From contig NZ_LHVH01000019.1 in the NCBI RefSeq assembly GCF_001269885.1, forward strand, positions 1 through 64,000: DNA of 64,000 nt, in the 5' to 3' direction. Numbering within the stretch: position 1 is the first letter of the stretch; each line of letters opens with the position of its first letter. Below, one piece after another: positions 41,360-50,660 of the stretch. The notes below the pieces were generated by a model. It was not told where the DNA came from and did not search any database. It saw nothing but the letters and a program-made list of their open reading frames with translations. The stretch comes from Pseudomonas kilonensis (GTDB lineage: Bacteria > Pseudomonadota > Gammaproteobacteria > Pseudomonadales > Pseudomonadaceae). The translations under genes were made by a program, and so were the position numbers.

Positions 41360-42757
41360 ATGCAAGATCCCCACAGCGAACGCATGAGTCGTGGCGAGAC
41401 ACGCGCAGCAAGCGGTCTGGCCCTGGTGTTCGCCTTCCGTATGCTGGGCATGTTCATGGTGTTGCCGGTGCTGGCGACCTATGGCATGGACCTGGCGGGC
41501 GCGACCCCGGCCCTCATCGGGTTGGCGATTGGCGCCTATGGCCTGACCCAGGCGATCTTCCAGATCCCGTTCGGGGTCATTTCCGACCGCATCGGCCGGC
41601 GTCCGGTCATCTACCTGGGGTTGATCGTCTTCGCCCTTGGCAGTGTGCTGGCGGCCAATGCCGACTCGATCTGGGGCGTGATCGCCGGACGGATCCTACA
41701 GGGCGCCGGGGCTATTTCCGCGGCTGTCATGGCGCTGTTGTCAGACTTGACCCGCGAACAGCATCGGACCAAGGCCATGGCCATGATCGGCATGACCATT
41801 GGTCTGTCATTCGCAGTCGCCATGGTGGTAGGCCCCTTGCTGACCCGTGCCTTTGGCTTGTCCGGCCTGTTCCTGGCGACCGGCGCCATGGCACTGGTGG
41901 GGATCCTGATCGTGGCGTTCATGGTGCCGCACGCCACCGGGCCGCTGCAGCACCGGGAATCCGGGGTGGCGCGCCAGGCACTGATCCCGACGCTCAAGCA
42001 CCCGGACCTGTTGCGCCTGGACCTGGGCATTTTCGTGCTCCACGCCATGCTGATGTCCAGCTTCGTAGCCTTGCCGCTGGCGCTGGTCGAGAAGGCCGGC
42101 CTGCCCAAGGAGCAGCACTGGTGGGTCTACCTGATTGCGCTGCTGATTTCGTTCTTCGCCATGATCCCGTTCATCATCTATGGCGAGAAACGACGCAAAA
42201 TGAAACGAGTTTTGCTCGGCGCCGTCATGACGCTGATGCTCACTGAGCTATTCTTCTGGCAGTTCGGCGATAGCTTGCGGGCCCTGGTGATCGGCACGGT
42301 GGTGTTCTTCACCGCGTTCAATCTGCTGGAAGCATCGCTGCCGTCGTTGATCAGCAAGGTTTCACCGGCGGGCGGCAAGGGCACGGCGATGGGGGTCTAT
42401 TCCACCAGCCAGTTCCTGGGTTCGGCGTTGGGCGGGATCCTCGGCGGCTGGCTGTTCCAGCATGGCGGTTTGTCGGTTGTGTTCCTGGGTTGTGCCGCGC
42501 TGGCTGCACTTTGGTTCGCCTTTGCTGTTACCATGCGCGAACCTCCCTATGTGACGAGCCTGCGCTTGCCCTTATCGCCCGAGGCGATTCGTGAGGCTGG
42601 CCTGACCGAGCGTCTGAAGGCCGTCGTTGGAGTAACCGATGCAGTGGTGGTCGCCGACGAAGCGGCCGTGTATATCAAACTCGACACCGAATTATTGGAT
42701 CGCGCGACGCTCGAGCGCCTGGTGAACAACCCGGCCCCGACTACGTGCGAAGCCTAG
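41360..42757 (+). CDS. MFS transporter, YajR-like
   Basis: 465 aa. Twelve transmembrane segments from about residue 17 to 395, with the MFS loop motif [12 protein letters not shown] after TM2. A soluble C-terminal extension of about 65 residues ([21 protein letters not shown]...) resembles the small ferredoxin-like domain of YajR-type transporters. Substrate unknown; drug/proton antiport is a family guess. Sits between uvrA and ssb, as in other pseudomonads, and ends 9 nt before ssb. Confidence 0.88.
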   Translation: MQDPHSERMSRGETRAASGLALVFAFRMLGMFMVLPVLATYGMDLAGATPALIGLAIGAYGLTQAIFQIPFGVISDRIGRRPVIYLGLIVFALGSVLAANADSIWGVIAGRILQGAGAISAAVMALLSDLTREQHRTKAMAMIGMTIGLSFAVAMVVGPLLTRAFGLSGLFLATGAMALVGILIVAFMVPHATGPLQHRESGVARQALIPTLKHPDLLRLDLGIFVLHAMLMSSFVALPLALVEKAGLPKEQHWWVYLIALLISFFAMIPFIIYGEKRRKMKRVLLGAVMTLMLTELFFWQFGDSLRALVIGTVVFFTAFNLLEASLPSLISKVSPAGGKGTAMGVYSTSQFLGSALGGILGGWLFQHGGLSVVFLGCAALAALWFAFAVTMREPPYVTSLRLPLSPEAIREAGLTERLKAVVGVTDAVVVADEAAVYIKLDTELLDRATLERLVNNPAPTTCEA

Positions 42758-42766
42758 GAGAACGTT

Positions 42767-43288
42767 ATGGCCCGTGGGGTTAACAAAGTCATATTGGTCG
42801 GTACTTGCGGCCAGGATCCCGAAGTTCGCTACCTGCCGAACGGCAACGCCGTGACCAACCTGAGTCTGGCGACCAGCGAACAGTGGACCGACAAGCAGAC
42901 CGGCCAGAAGGTCGAGAAGACCGAATGGCACCGCGTGTCGATGTTCGGCAAGGTGGCTGAGATCGCCGGCGAATACCTGCGCAAGGGTTCGCAGGTGTAC
43001 ATCGAGGGCAAGTTGCAGACTCGCGAGTGGGAAAAGGACGGTATCAAGCGTTACACCACCGAAATCGTGGTCGACATGCAAGGCACCATGCAACTGCTGG
43101 GCGGTCGTCCACAGGGCGACCAGCAGCAAGGTGGCAACAACTACCAGCAGTCGGCTCCGGCCCCGCGTCAGCAGGCACCTCGTCCGCAGTCGGCGCCACA
43201 GCCACAACGCGAACGCCCGGCCCCACAACAGGCCGCGCCGCAACCAGCTCCGGATTTCGACAGCTTTGATGACGATATTCCGTTCTGA
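42767..43288 (+). CDS. ssb: single-stranded DNA-binding protein
   Basis: 173 aa. The N-terminal OB fold (residues about 1-110: [38 protein letters not shown]) binds ssDNA. A long Gln/Pro-rich linker follows, and the acidic tip DDDIPF recruits repair and replication partners. Only 9 nt after the MFS gene, so partly co-transcribed; a terminator follows. Confidence 0.96.
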   Translation: MARGVNKVILVGTCGQDPEVRYLPNGNAVTNLSLATSEQWTDKQTGQKVEKTEWHRVSMFGKVAEIAGEYLRKGSQVYIEGKLQTREWEKDGIKRYTTEIVVDMQGTMQLLGGRPQGDQQQGGNNYQQSAPAPRQQAPRPQSAPQPQRERPAPQQAAPQPAPDFDSFDDDIPF

Positions 43289-43319
43289 TGACGGGTTGAG
43301 ACTACTCAGCCAATAGTTT

Positions 43320-43360
43320 GAAAAAAGGCCCCAAGCGCACTCTGCCCTTGGGGCTTTTTA
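43320..43360. terminator. terminator after ssb
   Basis: aaaaaggccccaag and cttggggctttttat form a 12-bp stem around a 10-nt loop. Its symmetry allows it to act for ssb and for the convergent gene at 43417. Confidence 0.9.
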
Positions 43361-43416
43361 TTGATTGGCGCAGGCCAGGTTCGTGGCTCGAGGACACCGC
43401 GCGATCCAGGTCTTGC

Positions 43417-44031
43417 TCACAAATCCAGATCCAATACTTCCAGCATCCTCTCGCCAATCGACTGCCTCAACCACTCGGCATGGAACGCCATGTCCCGCAC
43501 CGTTACATCCGAAAACCGAAGTTCGATCGGCTTGCCATTGGCCCCGGCGAAGCACACCACAAAGTGACAAAAGTGGGCGGAAGCGGTCGTTATGTAGGGC
43601 CTGATGGAATGGATATCGCTGTACGGCACGCATTCTTCGGTGGTTTGCCGGGCAGGGCGGCGCAGGGTGAAGGTGAGGCGTTGCTGGCGTTCGTCGAAGC
43701 AGAAGCCAAGCACCGTGGGCCCGGAGACGAGCCAGTTGATCACGCAGACGGCCGCGAATGCGCTGATGAACATGAGCGCTAGAATCAGCGGATCTTCGAT
43801 CATTCTCATGTGAATGGACGACAGACCTTCGACCTTGAACAGCATCATGGTAAACACTGCCAGCCCGTAGACGGGCAGGGCCAGTAACATCCCCGCAGCG
43901 TAAATCATGGTGCCCAGGAATCCCTGCCTGGAGTCGTCGCTTGAGCAATCCCACGTGGGCGGGTGCCGTGGCGCTGATGTAGCGGTCGGGAACGGGGATT
44001 CGACCAGGCGCGGCGGGCGTTTGCGTTTCAT
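43417..44031 (-). CDS. hypothetical membrane protein
   Basis: 204 aa, not recognised. A basic, proline-rich N-terminus of about 40 residues is followed by two hydrophobic segments (GTMIYAAGMLLALPVYGLAV, and LILALMFISAFAAVCVINWL). Then comes a C-terminal cytoplasmic-type domain of about 95 residues with alternating beta-strand pattern (FCFDERQQRLTFTLR, ECVPYSDIHSIRPY) like PH-type membrane protein domains. The ATG at 44031 is preferred over a TTG 17 codons upstream; the ribosome-binding site (aagag) is weak. Convergent with ssb. Confidence 0.6.
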   Translation of the reverse strand: MKRKRPPRLVESPFPTATSAPRHPPTWDCSSDDSRQGFLGTMIYAAGMLLALPVYGLAVFTMMLFKVEGLSSIHMRMIEDPLILALMFISAFAAVCVINWLVSGPTVLGFCFDERQQRLTFTLRRPARQTTEECVPYSDIHSIRPYITTASAHFCHFVVCFAGANGKPIELRFSDVTVRDMAFHAEWLRQSIGERMLEVLDLDL

Positions 44032-44168
44032 GCGGCTGGCTCTTGGGAAAAATACCCGGCCATTCTTATCGTTATTGCTCAAGTACGCCTAGTAAAAAAC
44101 AGTTCGCCCGAGGTTGGGTTCTTCCTGGCCCCCGCCGCCCAGATTTCTTGCCTGCCGTGCTATCACCC

Positions 44169-45023
44169 TCAAAGTCGGTAATTTGCCGGTAACTCATGCC
44201 GTGTCGGCGTCTTCTCTTCGTGATAGTGCGGTTTGCCCTGGGGGGAGTTCATCAAGGTCGAATTGGCCAGGATCGTCTCCGTCAGCAAACAGTCCTCGCC
44301 TTCCCCGAACCAGCACGCCAGCGCCGAGTTTCGGTTGCCGTGCATGTCCACGACGGCCGGCCAGTTTTCGATGCCGTGGGCGTCACTGGGGGCAATGTCG
44401 GGGTAATGCTTGGGCGGCAGGACCAGTGCATCACCGGGCCGCAGCCACAGGTCAGCCAGATGAATTTCCCTGGCCGCAGGACGCCAGCGGGCGACGCTGA
44501 TCACCAGCGGCAAGCGTCCGTAGCGGGAAAAGAACGCGTGGGGGAAGTTGTGGTATTCGAGGTCGGTCGGGTTGTAGGTCAGCAGCTCGCGCTGGCGCGC
44601 CGGGCCCAGGTAGGGCGATTGGTGGCCGGCCCATTTGCCGTAGGTGTATTGGCCCAGGATCAGTTGGTCGTACTCGAAACGCAGGCATTCGCCGTTGCCG
44701 AGCAGGGTCATGCCGAAGGCTTGCGCCGTTTCCCTGGTTGCCCAGATGGGGGCGTAGTGCACTTCGCTGGCGTGGAAGTCGAACGTCTTGATCCAGTAGG
44801 AGCCGCTGTTCGTTGGAACCTCACGGTCCCTCCAACTGATGCCGGAGTAGCGAGTGCCCAAGGACAGGGATGGATTGTCGGGGCTGAGCGGGATCAGGTT
44901 GCCGCGCACCTGGACACTCGGCTGCGCCAACCCATGGTCGTTGAACAGATAGGGAAAGCGGCGGGGATCGAGGGCTGTTTCCACGCCGTCGCCGATAAAG
45001 GGAACACTGTTGAAGACTTGCAT
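44169..45023 (-). CDS. hypothetical protein of unknown family
   Basis: 284 aa from the ATG at 45023 (a GTG six codons earlier is possible; neither has a clear ribosome-binding site). No signal peptide or transmembrane segment. Rich in aromatic residues and histidine, with an internal block (VISVARWRPAAREIHLADLW, LRPGDALVLPPKHYPDIAP) suggesting a beta-rich fold. I do not recognise the family. It lies downstream of the MACPF gene on the same strand, separated by 170 bp holding a REP doublet, so it could be a companion but need not be. Confidence 0.65.
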   Translation of the reverse strand: MQVFNSVPFIGDGVETALDPRRFPYLFNDHGLAQPSVQVRGNLIPLSPDNPSLSLGTRYSGISWRDREVPTNSGSYWIKTFDFHASEVHYAPIWATRETAQAFGMTLLGNGECLRFEYDQLILGQYTYGKWAGHQSPYLGPARQRELLTYNPTDLEYHNFPHAFFSRYGRLPLVISVARWRPAAREIHLADLWLRPGDALVLPPKHYPDIAPSDAHGIENWPAVVDMHGNRNSALACWFGEGEDCLLTETILANSTLMNSPQGKPHYHEEKTPTRHELPANYRL

Positions 45024-45082
45024 CGTATGGGGACCACGCACGCAAGAGGGCTAGAGGGAATGGCAGTCAATCAAGCCACAAA

Positions 45083-45175
45083 ACCTGTGTGCGAGCTTGC
45101 TCGCGATAGCGGTGGGTCAGCTTGCATCAATGTTGAATGTGCCGCCGCCATCGCGAGCAAGCTCGCTCCCACAGG
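45083..45175. repeat. REP doublet (REPIN)
   Basis: Two inverted copies of the GTGGGAGCGAGCTTGCTCGC-type Pseudomonas REP. The left copy (from 45084) is degenerate, lacking the GGA of the tail; the right copy (to 45174) is well conserved. It fills the gap between the MACPF gene and the orphan gene. Confidence 0.85.
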
Positions 45176-45193
45176 GGGGGTAACTATCGGGTA

Positions 45194-47119
45194 TCAACTA
45201 TACGGACGATGCTGCTCGCGCAACCAATCCATGCCGTGAGGTTTGCGCCAAGGCCGGACGGCGGCGCGCTTTTCAATCTGGATCAGGCACAAAGCGGCCG
45301 CCCAGCAGTGGACCATCAACAGGTGAAACACCTCATCGCCGCGCCGGTCCCAAATGACGTCGTCCTGCTGGCGACCCGGTTCGATGGGCTTGAGCCGGCA
45401 GTCGCCCTGGTCATGCATGCCCTGCAGGCAGGTTCCCGTCTCATAGTTGATCAGCAGCACCGGGTGATTGATTTCCGGATAAGGTTTTTCCAGCTCGGGC
45501 ATGTACCAGAATTGTCCAGGGTTGTGCCGGTCCGGCGTCTGCATGGCGATACGGGTCCGGTTTTGCGGATCGACCGCCAGGGCCGGTTTGGCGTCGGTAT
45601 TGTTGCGCACGATGTACAGCGCGGTGCGAGGGTCTTCTTCGGTCGTTGCGGTTTTTACCAACTTGACCTTGCCGAACGAGTCGTGGGAAAGCCGAGCCTT
45701 GATCTTCACCGTTGGGTTGAGGTCTTTGCCTGCCTGGCCGAAACCGGCAATGAGTCCATCGACACCGGGCACCTCGAAGTCATTCCCTGCCAGCACATAG
45801 GTCAGGCCGGACAACGGGTTGGGTTGCATGTGCTTGGTCAGCGTCTCCCAACGTGCGAGCGACACTTCGCTGGCGCCGTTGGCCAGCAGGGCCTCGCGCA
45901 TGGCGTACCCCGGGTAGTAGCGTGAGTCGCGCGGCCAGCGTTCAGTGGCCATCAGCAGTTTCTGCCCGCTTTTTTGTCTCAGCAGCAGGGCCAGTGCATC
46001 CCAGAACTGTTCAAATTCCGTGGTCGATGCATTCGCGGCGGGTGGGTAGTGGAAACTTTCGCTGGTTTCCTTGCTTTTGTTGTCGACGAACACCATTCGC
46101 AAGGCCGGGCGGGTTGCCGTGGTTTTGGAGGTGGTTAGCCGCCCGGAGCGGCCGAGGACAACCACCGACTCTTGCCAATTGGCTTCGATTTCCGCCTTGT
46201 AGCTGGTGTACCACTGGTAGGCCTGCTCCAGGGCCGTACGGGTTTCGCCTTCCTTGACGAAGCGATAGACCGGTGCGATTGCCAACTCCACGACCGTCGG
46301 GTCGTCGGGCAGCGATTCGCGCCATTTGCCGAACTCCGCATTGCAATTGCTCGGGTCTACTGCGTTGAAAGCGATGGGGTGCGTGCCGCCCCGGGTGGTC
46401 AGGTTGGCGTTGCGATGGGCGATATTTTTCTTGACCGTTTCCGAGATCGACGTCGTCGCACTGCCACTGACAAAGGCGCCGTATTCGGCCTTGACCATCG
46501 CATCGAGGGTGTTGGTCTGGCTGAGGAAGCTCTTGAGTGCGGTCATCGCATAGTTCAGCGAGCCGCCGACGGTCACTTCGCTGACGATATCGGCGCCAAA
46601 ATCGACGAGGAAGTTGAAAAACGCTGTCGGATTGCCCGGGTCGAAGGCCTTGGGCAGGTCATCGACACGCTTCTTGAACGCTTCAGTCGCATTGGCCGGA
46701 TTGACTTCGAAGGTCAGTTTCCATAACCGCACCGTGTGGCTGTAGAGCGCGGCTTCGCGCTCTTCGAGCGTCTTGAGGTCGCTGCCGAAGGTGGCTTTGA
46801 AACCGGCGGAAAAGGCACCGTATTTACCGGCGGCTTCGACACTCGTCTGGGTATGTCTTTCGTACTCGTCGCGGGAGGAAAACGTCTCGGTCGAGAAATT
46901 GTCGGTGGCCACGACGGTGGACATGGTGACGTTTTTCCCTACGTTGTAGGCTGTTTTCCGGTATGGCACGGCACGTTTGCCCGACTCGGTATCACCGACC
47001 TTTTGACACTCCTTGCTGTCGCCGGCCCAATCGAGCCGGTTCAGTCCACGCCCCAGCAGTTGCGAACCGCCGATATCGCGCAAGTCGTCGCCTGCGGTGC
47101 CCTTCAGTCCATCGTTCAT
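45194..47119 (-). CDS. MACPF/perforin-like protein with C-terminal lectin-like region
   Basis: 641 aa. Residues about 14-340 look like a MACPF domain: an N-terminal GGSQLLGRGLNRLD segment of the kind that opens MACPF domains, then the core signature FGADIVSEVTVGG at 174-186 (family pattern [YF]G[TA][HD]..S.V..GG). Residues about 500-641 resemble a beta-trefoil lectin, with Q/D-x-x-W-type repeats at GQFWYM (535-540) and DDVIW (586-590). MACPF proteins oligomerise into membrane pores; bacterial members include insecticidal and antibacterial toxins. No signal peptide is seen. A good ribosome-binding site (gggagaaaggcg) precedes the ATG. Divergent from the STAND regulator. Confidence 0.75.
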   Translation of the reverse strand: MNDGLKGTAGDDLRDIGGSQLLGRGLNRLDWAGDSKECQKVGDTESGKRAVPYRKTAYNVGKNVTMSTVVATDNFSTETFSSRDEYERHTQTSVEAAGKYGAFSAGFKATFGSDLKTLEEREAALYSHTVRLWKLTFEVNPANATEAFKKRVDDLPKAFDPGNPTAFFNFLVDFGADIVSEVTVGGSLNYAMTALKSFLSQTNTLDAMVKAEYGAFVSGSATTSISETVKKNIAHRNANLTTRGGTHPIAFNAVDPSNCNAEFGKWRESLPDDPTVVELAIAPVYRFVKEGETRTALEQAYQWYTSYKAEIEANWQESVVVLGRSGRLTTSKTTATRPALRMVFVDNKSKETSESFHYPPAANASTTEFEQFWDALALLLRQKSGQKLLMATERWPRDSRYYPGYAMREALLANGASEVSLARWETLTKHMQPNPLSGLTYVLAGNDFEVPGVDGLIAGFGQAGKDLNPTVKIKARLSHDSFGKVKLVKTATTEEDPRTALYIVRNNTDAKPALAVDPQNRTRIAMQTPDRHNPGQFWYMPELEKPYPEINHPVLLINYETGTCLQGMHDQGDCRLKPIEPGRQQDDVIWDRRGDEVFHLLMVHCWAAALCLIQIEKRAAVRPWRKPHGMDWLREQHRPYS

Positions 47120-47212
47120 CGCCTTTCTCCCATCGCTCAGGTTGTATCAACTGGGTGCCAATTGATGGGAGTGAGTATCGGGAGGGCCGTGATAACCGGA
47201 CAGTCCAGAGCA

Positions 47213-47241
47213 GTGTCAGTCCGGTATCAGTTTGGTATCAG
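47213..47241. promoter_or_regulatory. candidate operator: three GTnTCAG repeats at 11-bp spacing
   Basis: gtgtcag at 47213, gtatcag at 47224 and gtatcag at 47235, each starting exactly 11 bp after the last, so all on one DNA face. Looser gtatc copies occur at 47144 and 47175 in the same spacer. Position between two divergent genes suggests a regulator-binding array. A weak sigma70-like pair (TTAACC 47261, TACACT 47285) lies between it and the STAND gene. Confidence 0.5.
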
Positions 47242-47330
47242 GCCAAATGCCATCTTTTCATTAACCCGCAGAGAGGCGCTGGAGTACACTCGATCGGCTG
47301 CCGTTGTCCCAGGGTAGAAGGGTTATCGAC

Positions 47331-50300
47331 ATGGACTCCCGACACAATACCTTTGCTGCCCTGCCCAAGCGTGATGCCTCGATATCCGACGGTCGTGTGC
47401 TGTTGGACGCGGTGTCGTTGAAAGGACTGCGCAAACAGCATGGCCTGAGTCAGGAAACCCTGGCCGAGGCCTGCCTGAATCGGCATTTGTGCGTCTCGAT
47501 CGCCTCCATCAAGCGCGCCGAAACCGGCAAGCCGGTGCTTTACCGCACCGCTCGGCACCTGGCGACGGCCTTCGGGGTCGATGTGAGTGCGCTGCTGTGC
47601 GATCCCGCCTCGGCGGCTTTGGTGCACATCCAACAGACGCTGACCGAACTGCACCAGGTGGCCTTTGCGCAACAGGCGCAGAAACAGATCGATGACAGCG
47701 TCATTCGCTATGTACTTGAACTGTCCTTTCGTATCGATGGGGTGCCAGGGGCGACGTTCATGGATGAAGTCGAGCGTCTGGTGCGTCAGTTCGGTGGCGT
47801 TCCACTGGGGATGACGCAGGATGTGGTGATCGCCCAATTCGGCTCTCCGCAGGCGTATCGCAGCGATAGCGAACGGGGCCTGCTCTGCGCGTTGGCGCTG
47901 AGCCGCGAGCAATTCGTTACGCCAGGGCATGCCTTGGTGCTGCGGCTTGTGCGCCTGAGTGCTGAAGCGACATACCTCCATGTTGAGCCTGCTTTGCTCG
48001 CACAAAAGCCGTTGCTGGATCGTCATGGGAATGCGCCGGTGTATGTTGCGCAGAACCTGCTGGAACAACTCGCTGCCCGGTTTGAGTTTTCCGCCTCCGA
48101 CGATGAGTTTCAGGCCTATCGCAAATGCCTGCGCCCGCGCAGCCTCGACGAAAACGCACCGCGTCCGTTGGTGGGGCGAGCCATTGAACTGTTGCAGTTC
48201 AAGGCAGTGATCGAAGCCACCCAGGAGTGCCAGGACGGGCACGTCGTCTATGTGCGCGGCATGGCGGGCATTGGCAAGACCCGCCTGGTCAGCGAGTTTT
48301 TCGAGATGGCCCGACAGCGTGGCTTTGCCTGCCATCGCGGCGATGTGCTGGATTTCGGCATGGACAACAGTCTGTGGCCCCTGGGGCAATTGGTGGCCAG
48401 CCTGCTCAACCTCGGTGGGGCGCCGCCCATCAGCGCGTCGTTGTTGGACGCGGCCTTGTCCCGCCTGAAAGTGGCCGCCGAACATCGCATGTTCCTGCAA
48501 GTGCTGACGGGTGTGTCGTCTGCGGAGCCGCCCATCCTGTATGGCGCGATGAGCAACCAGGCCCGTACCCAGGGGCTGTTCCAGGCTTTGCTCGACGTGT
48601 TGCTGCGCGTCGCGGTGCAACAGCCCTTGTTGATCTGCCTCGAAGACCTGCACTGGGGCGACACCACGCTGTTTACGCTGCTGGGCAAGCTGCTCGATGC
48701 CACTGACGAAGCGCCGGTGGTCTGGCTGCTGACGTCTCGTCCCGAAGATGACCCGCTGGGCGGCGAAATCCGTTCGTATTCCTCCAGCCCCATGAGTCTG
48801 CTCGACATCGCGCCGATCCGGGCGCGGGAGGCCACGGTCCTGGCAGAGCAATTCATCGATGTCGATCCGCGCTACCGGGCTGAATGTGTTGCCCGCGCCC
48901 AGGGCAATCCGCTGTACCTGACGCAACTGCTGTCGAGCCAGCAAGGTATTTTCCCCGACAGTCTGCGGCATCTGGTCCAGACCCGCTTTGACAAGCTGGC
49001 CCCCGAGCAACGTCGCGCCCTGCATTACGCCGCGGTGCTGGGTAATCGTTTCGAGCTGACGCTGTGGCGCCAAGCGCTGGGGCTGCCCGGTTATCTGCCG
49101 ACGGCGGACATGCGCCAGGGGCTGCTGCGGGAAGTCGAGCCAGGCAGCTATCTGTTTGTCCACGACTTGGTCATGCATTGTCTCTACGACGCGATACCTA
49201 CGTTGCTTCGCGAGCAGTTGCACGGTGAGGTGGCGGGTCTCTACCGCGAGCGCGATCGGGTGCTCTATGCCCAGCATTTGCTGCGGGCCAACGATCCGGC
49301 GGCGTTCGACGCGTTGTTGCTTGCCATGGGCGAAAAACGCCTGGCCTGCCAGTACGACGGTGTCCTTGCGCTGGCGCGGCAGTGCGCGGTGTTTGCCGAG
49401 CGTACGCAGGGCGATTTTTCCTTCGCATTGTTGTGTGGCCAGGCGTGCTCGGGCCTGGGCCAGACCTTGGAGGCTCGGGCGCATTTCCAGCGGGCCTTGG
49501 CATTGGCCGAGCGGCCACAGGATCAGATCGAGGCCGCGCTGGGGCTGGCAGCGGTCCTCAATACCCTCGATTGCCTGGACGAGGAGGAGCGCCTGATCGA
49601 GGATATGCTGCCCATCGCCTGGGCCATGCAGGCCCATACGGCGCTGGCCCGGTTGAATCACTTGCACGGGAACATCTATTTTCCACGGGGCGACTACGCC
49701 GAGTGTCGCCGGCTCCATGAAGAGGCCTTGTCCTGTGCCCGCATCGGCCGGGATCTGGAAACCGAGGCCAAGGCCTTGAGTGGCATTGGCGACTCCTATT
49801 ACGCACAAGGGCGCATGCAGACCGCCTACGAGGTGTTCGATCAATGCGTACGCCTGTGCGAGCGCAATGGGCTGGCGCACGTGGAGGCGGGCAATCGCAG
49901 CGCCCGTGGATCGGCGCAGCTGTACCTGGGCCAGCCGAAGCAGGCTTTGCGTGACGCCATGGAGGCCATCGAATGCAGCACCCGGCTGGGCAATCATCGG
50001 GCACAGGTTTTCTCGCGGCTCACGGCGGCCTGGGTGCTGGTGGCGGGCGGCGAGGATGCCTTGGCGGAGCAAGAGCTGACCTGCGCCCTGGCCTTGGCGC
50101 GCAACCTCGGCGCCAGCCGTTTCGAAGCGATCCTGCTGGAAGGGTTGGCGCGGGTGGCGTTGCGCCAGGGCGAGCGCGGGCTGGCGCAGACCTTGATCAT
50201 GGAGGCGGCGAGCCTGGTGGAGCGCTTCGAGCTGCAGCGCTACATCGGGCCGTGGGTCTACGGCAGCCTGGCGATGATCAGCGACGATGGGCCGCTCAGC

Positions 50301-50630
50301 CAGCAGGCCTTGGCGACGGGCGAAGCCCAGCTCACCCTGGCCTGCCTGGCCCACAACGCTTTGCGCTTTCGCGTGGCCGCCGCTGAAACCTGCCTGTTGG
50401 CGGGCAATACCGAACAGGCGATCTGGCATGGACAACAGATGGCAGCATTGCCCGAGTCGGCGTCATGCGCCTGGATCACCCACCATGTGCGGTTGATCGA
50501 CGTGGCGGGGCAGTGGCTGCGCAGCGCCGATCAAGCCAGCGGCGAGAAGCTCAAAGGGATGGCGCGCGAAGCGCAACAGATGGGATTCGTGGCGACGATG
50601 CCGAGGTTGCTGCAAGTGCTGGATGTGTGA
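47331..50630 (+). CDS. HTH / cyclase-like / STAND ATPase / TPR regulator
   Basis: 1099 aa. Residues about 28-90 form an XRE-like HTH (KGLRKQHGLSQETLAEACLN). Residues about 95-255 resemble a class III nucleotidyl cyclase domain in order and pattern (VERLVRQFGGVPLGMTQDVVIAQFGSPQA), but the metal-binding GDG is replaced by MTQDV, so it is probably inactive. Next comes a STAND/AAA ATPase: P-loop GMAGIGKTR (310-318) and Walker B LLICLEDLHW (433-442). Helical TPR-type repeats fill residues about 690-1000. The ATG at 47331 has ribosome-binding site agaaggg. Such proteins sense a ligand, oligomerise and act on DNA; the target here is inferred to be the divergent MACPF gene. Confidence 0.8.
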   Translation: MDSRHNTFAALPKRDASISDGRVLLDAVSLKGLRKQHGLSQETLAEACLNRHLCVSIASIKRAETGKPVLYRTARHLATAFGVDVSALLCDPASAALVHIQQTLTELHQVAFAQQAQKQIDDSVIRYVLELSFRIDGVPGATFMDEVERLVRQFGGVPLGMTQDVVIAQFGSPQAYRSDSERGLLCALALSREQFVTPGHALVLRLVRLSAEATYLHVEPALLAQKPLLDRHGNAPVYVAQNLLEQLAARFEFSASDDEFQAYRKCLRPRSLDENAPRPLVGRAIELLQFKAVIEATQECQDGHVVYVRGMAGIGKTRLVSEFFEMARQRGFACHRGDVLDFGMDNSLWPLGQLVASLLNLGGAPPISASLLDAALSRLKVAAEHRMFLQVLTGVSSAEPPILYGAMSNQARTQGLFQALLDVLLRVAVQQPLLICLEDLHWGDTTLFTLLGKLLDATDEAPVVWLLTSRPEDDPLGGEIRSYSSSPMSLLDIAPIRAREATVLAEQFIDVDPRYRAECVARAQGNPLYLTQLLSSQQGIFPDSLRHLVQTRFDKLAPEQRRALHYAAVLGNRFELTLWRQALGLPGYLPTADMRQGLLREVEPGSYLFVHDLVMHCLYDAIPTLLREQLHGEVAGLYRERDRVLYAQHLLRANDPAAFDALLLAMGEKRLACQYDGVLALARQCAVFAERTQGDFSFALLCGQACSGLGQTLEARAHFQRALALAERPQDQIEAALGLAAVLNTLDCLDEEERLIEDMLPIAWAMQAHTALARLNHLHGNIYFPRGDYAECRRLHEEALSCARIGRDLETEAKALSGIGDSYYAQGRMQTAYEVFDQCVRLCERNGLAHVEAGNRSARGSAQLYLGQPKQALRDAMEAIECSTRLGNHRAQVFSRLTAAWVLVAGGEDALAEQELTCALALARNLGASRFEAILLEGLARVALRQGERGLAQTLIMEAASLVERFELQRYIGPWVYGSLAMISDDGPLSQQALATGEAQLTLACLAHNALRFRVAAAETCLLAGNTEQAIWHGQQMAALPESASCAWITHHVRLIDVAGQWLRSADQASGEKLKGMAREAQQMGFVATMPRLLQVLDV

Positions 50631-50660
50631 TCGCTTCCAGGCACAGCGTTGATGCCTGAG

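Noticed and set aside
45194..45400. Possible frameshift in the last 60 codons of the MACPF gene
   Set aside because: The C-terminal part is unusually rich in Trp and basic residues, but a third W-containing repeat (HGMDWLREQ) continues in the same frame, consistent with a lectin-like fold.
46980..47119. Possible upstream extension or frameshift at the start of the MACPF gene
   Set aside because: A good ribosome-binding site precedes the ATG at 47119 and the GRGLNRLD segment is in frame, so no correction is needed.
47238..50435. Antisense frame of over 1000 codons opposite the STAND regulator
   Set aside because: The + strand carries clear Walker A and B, HTH and TPR patterns; the antisense translation is Gln/Arg-rich without domain signals.
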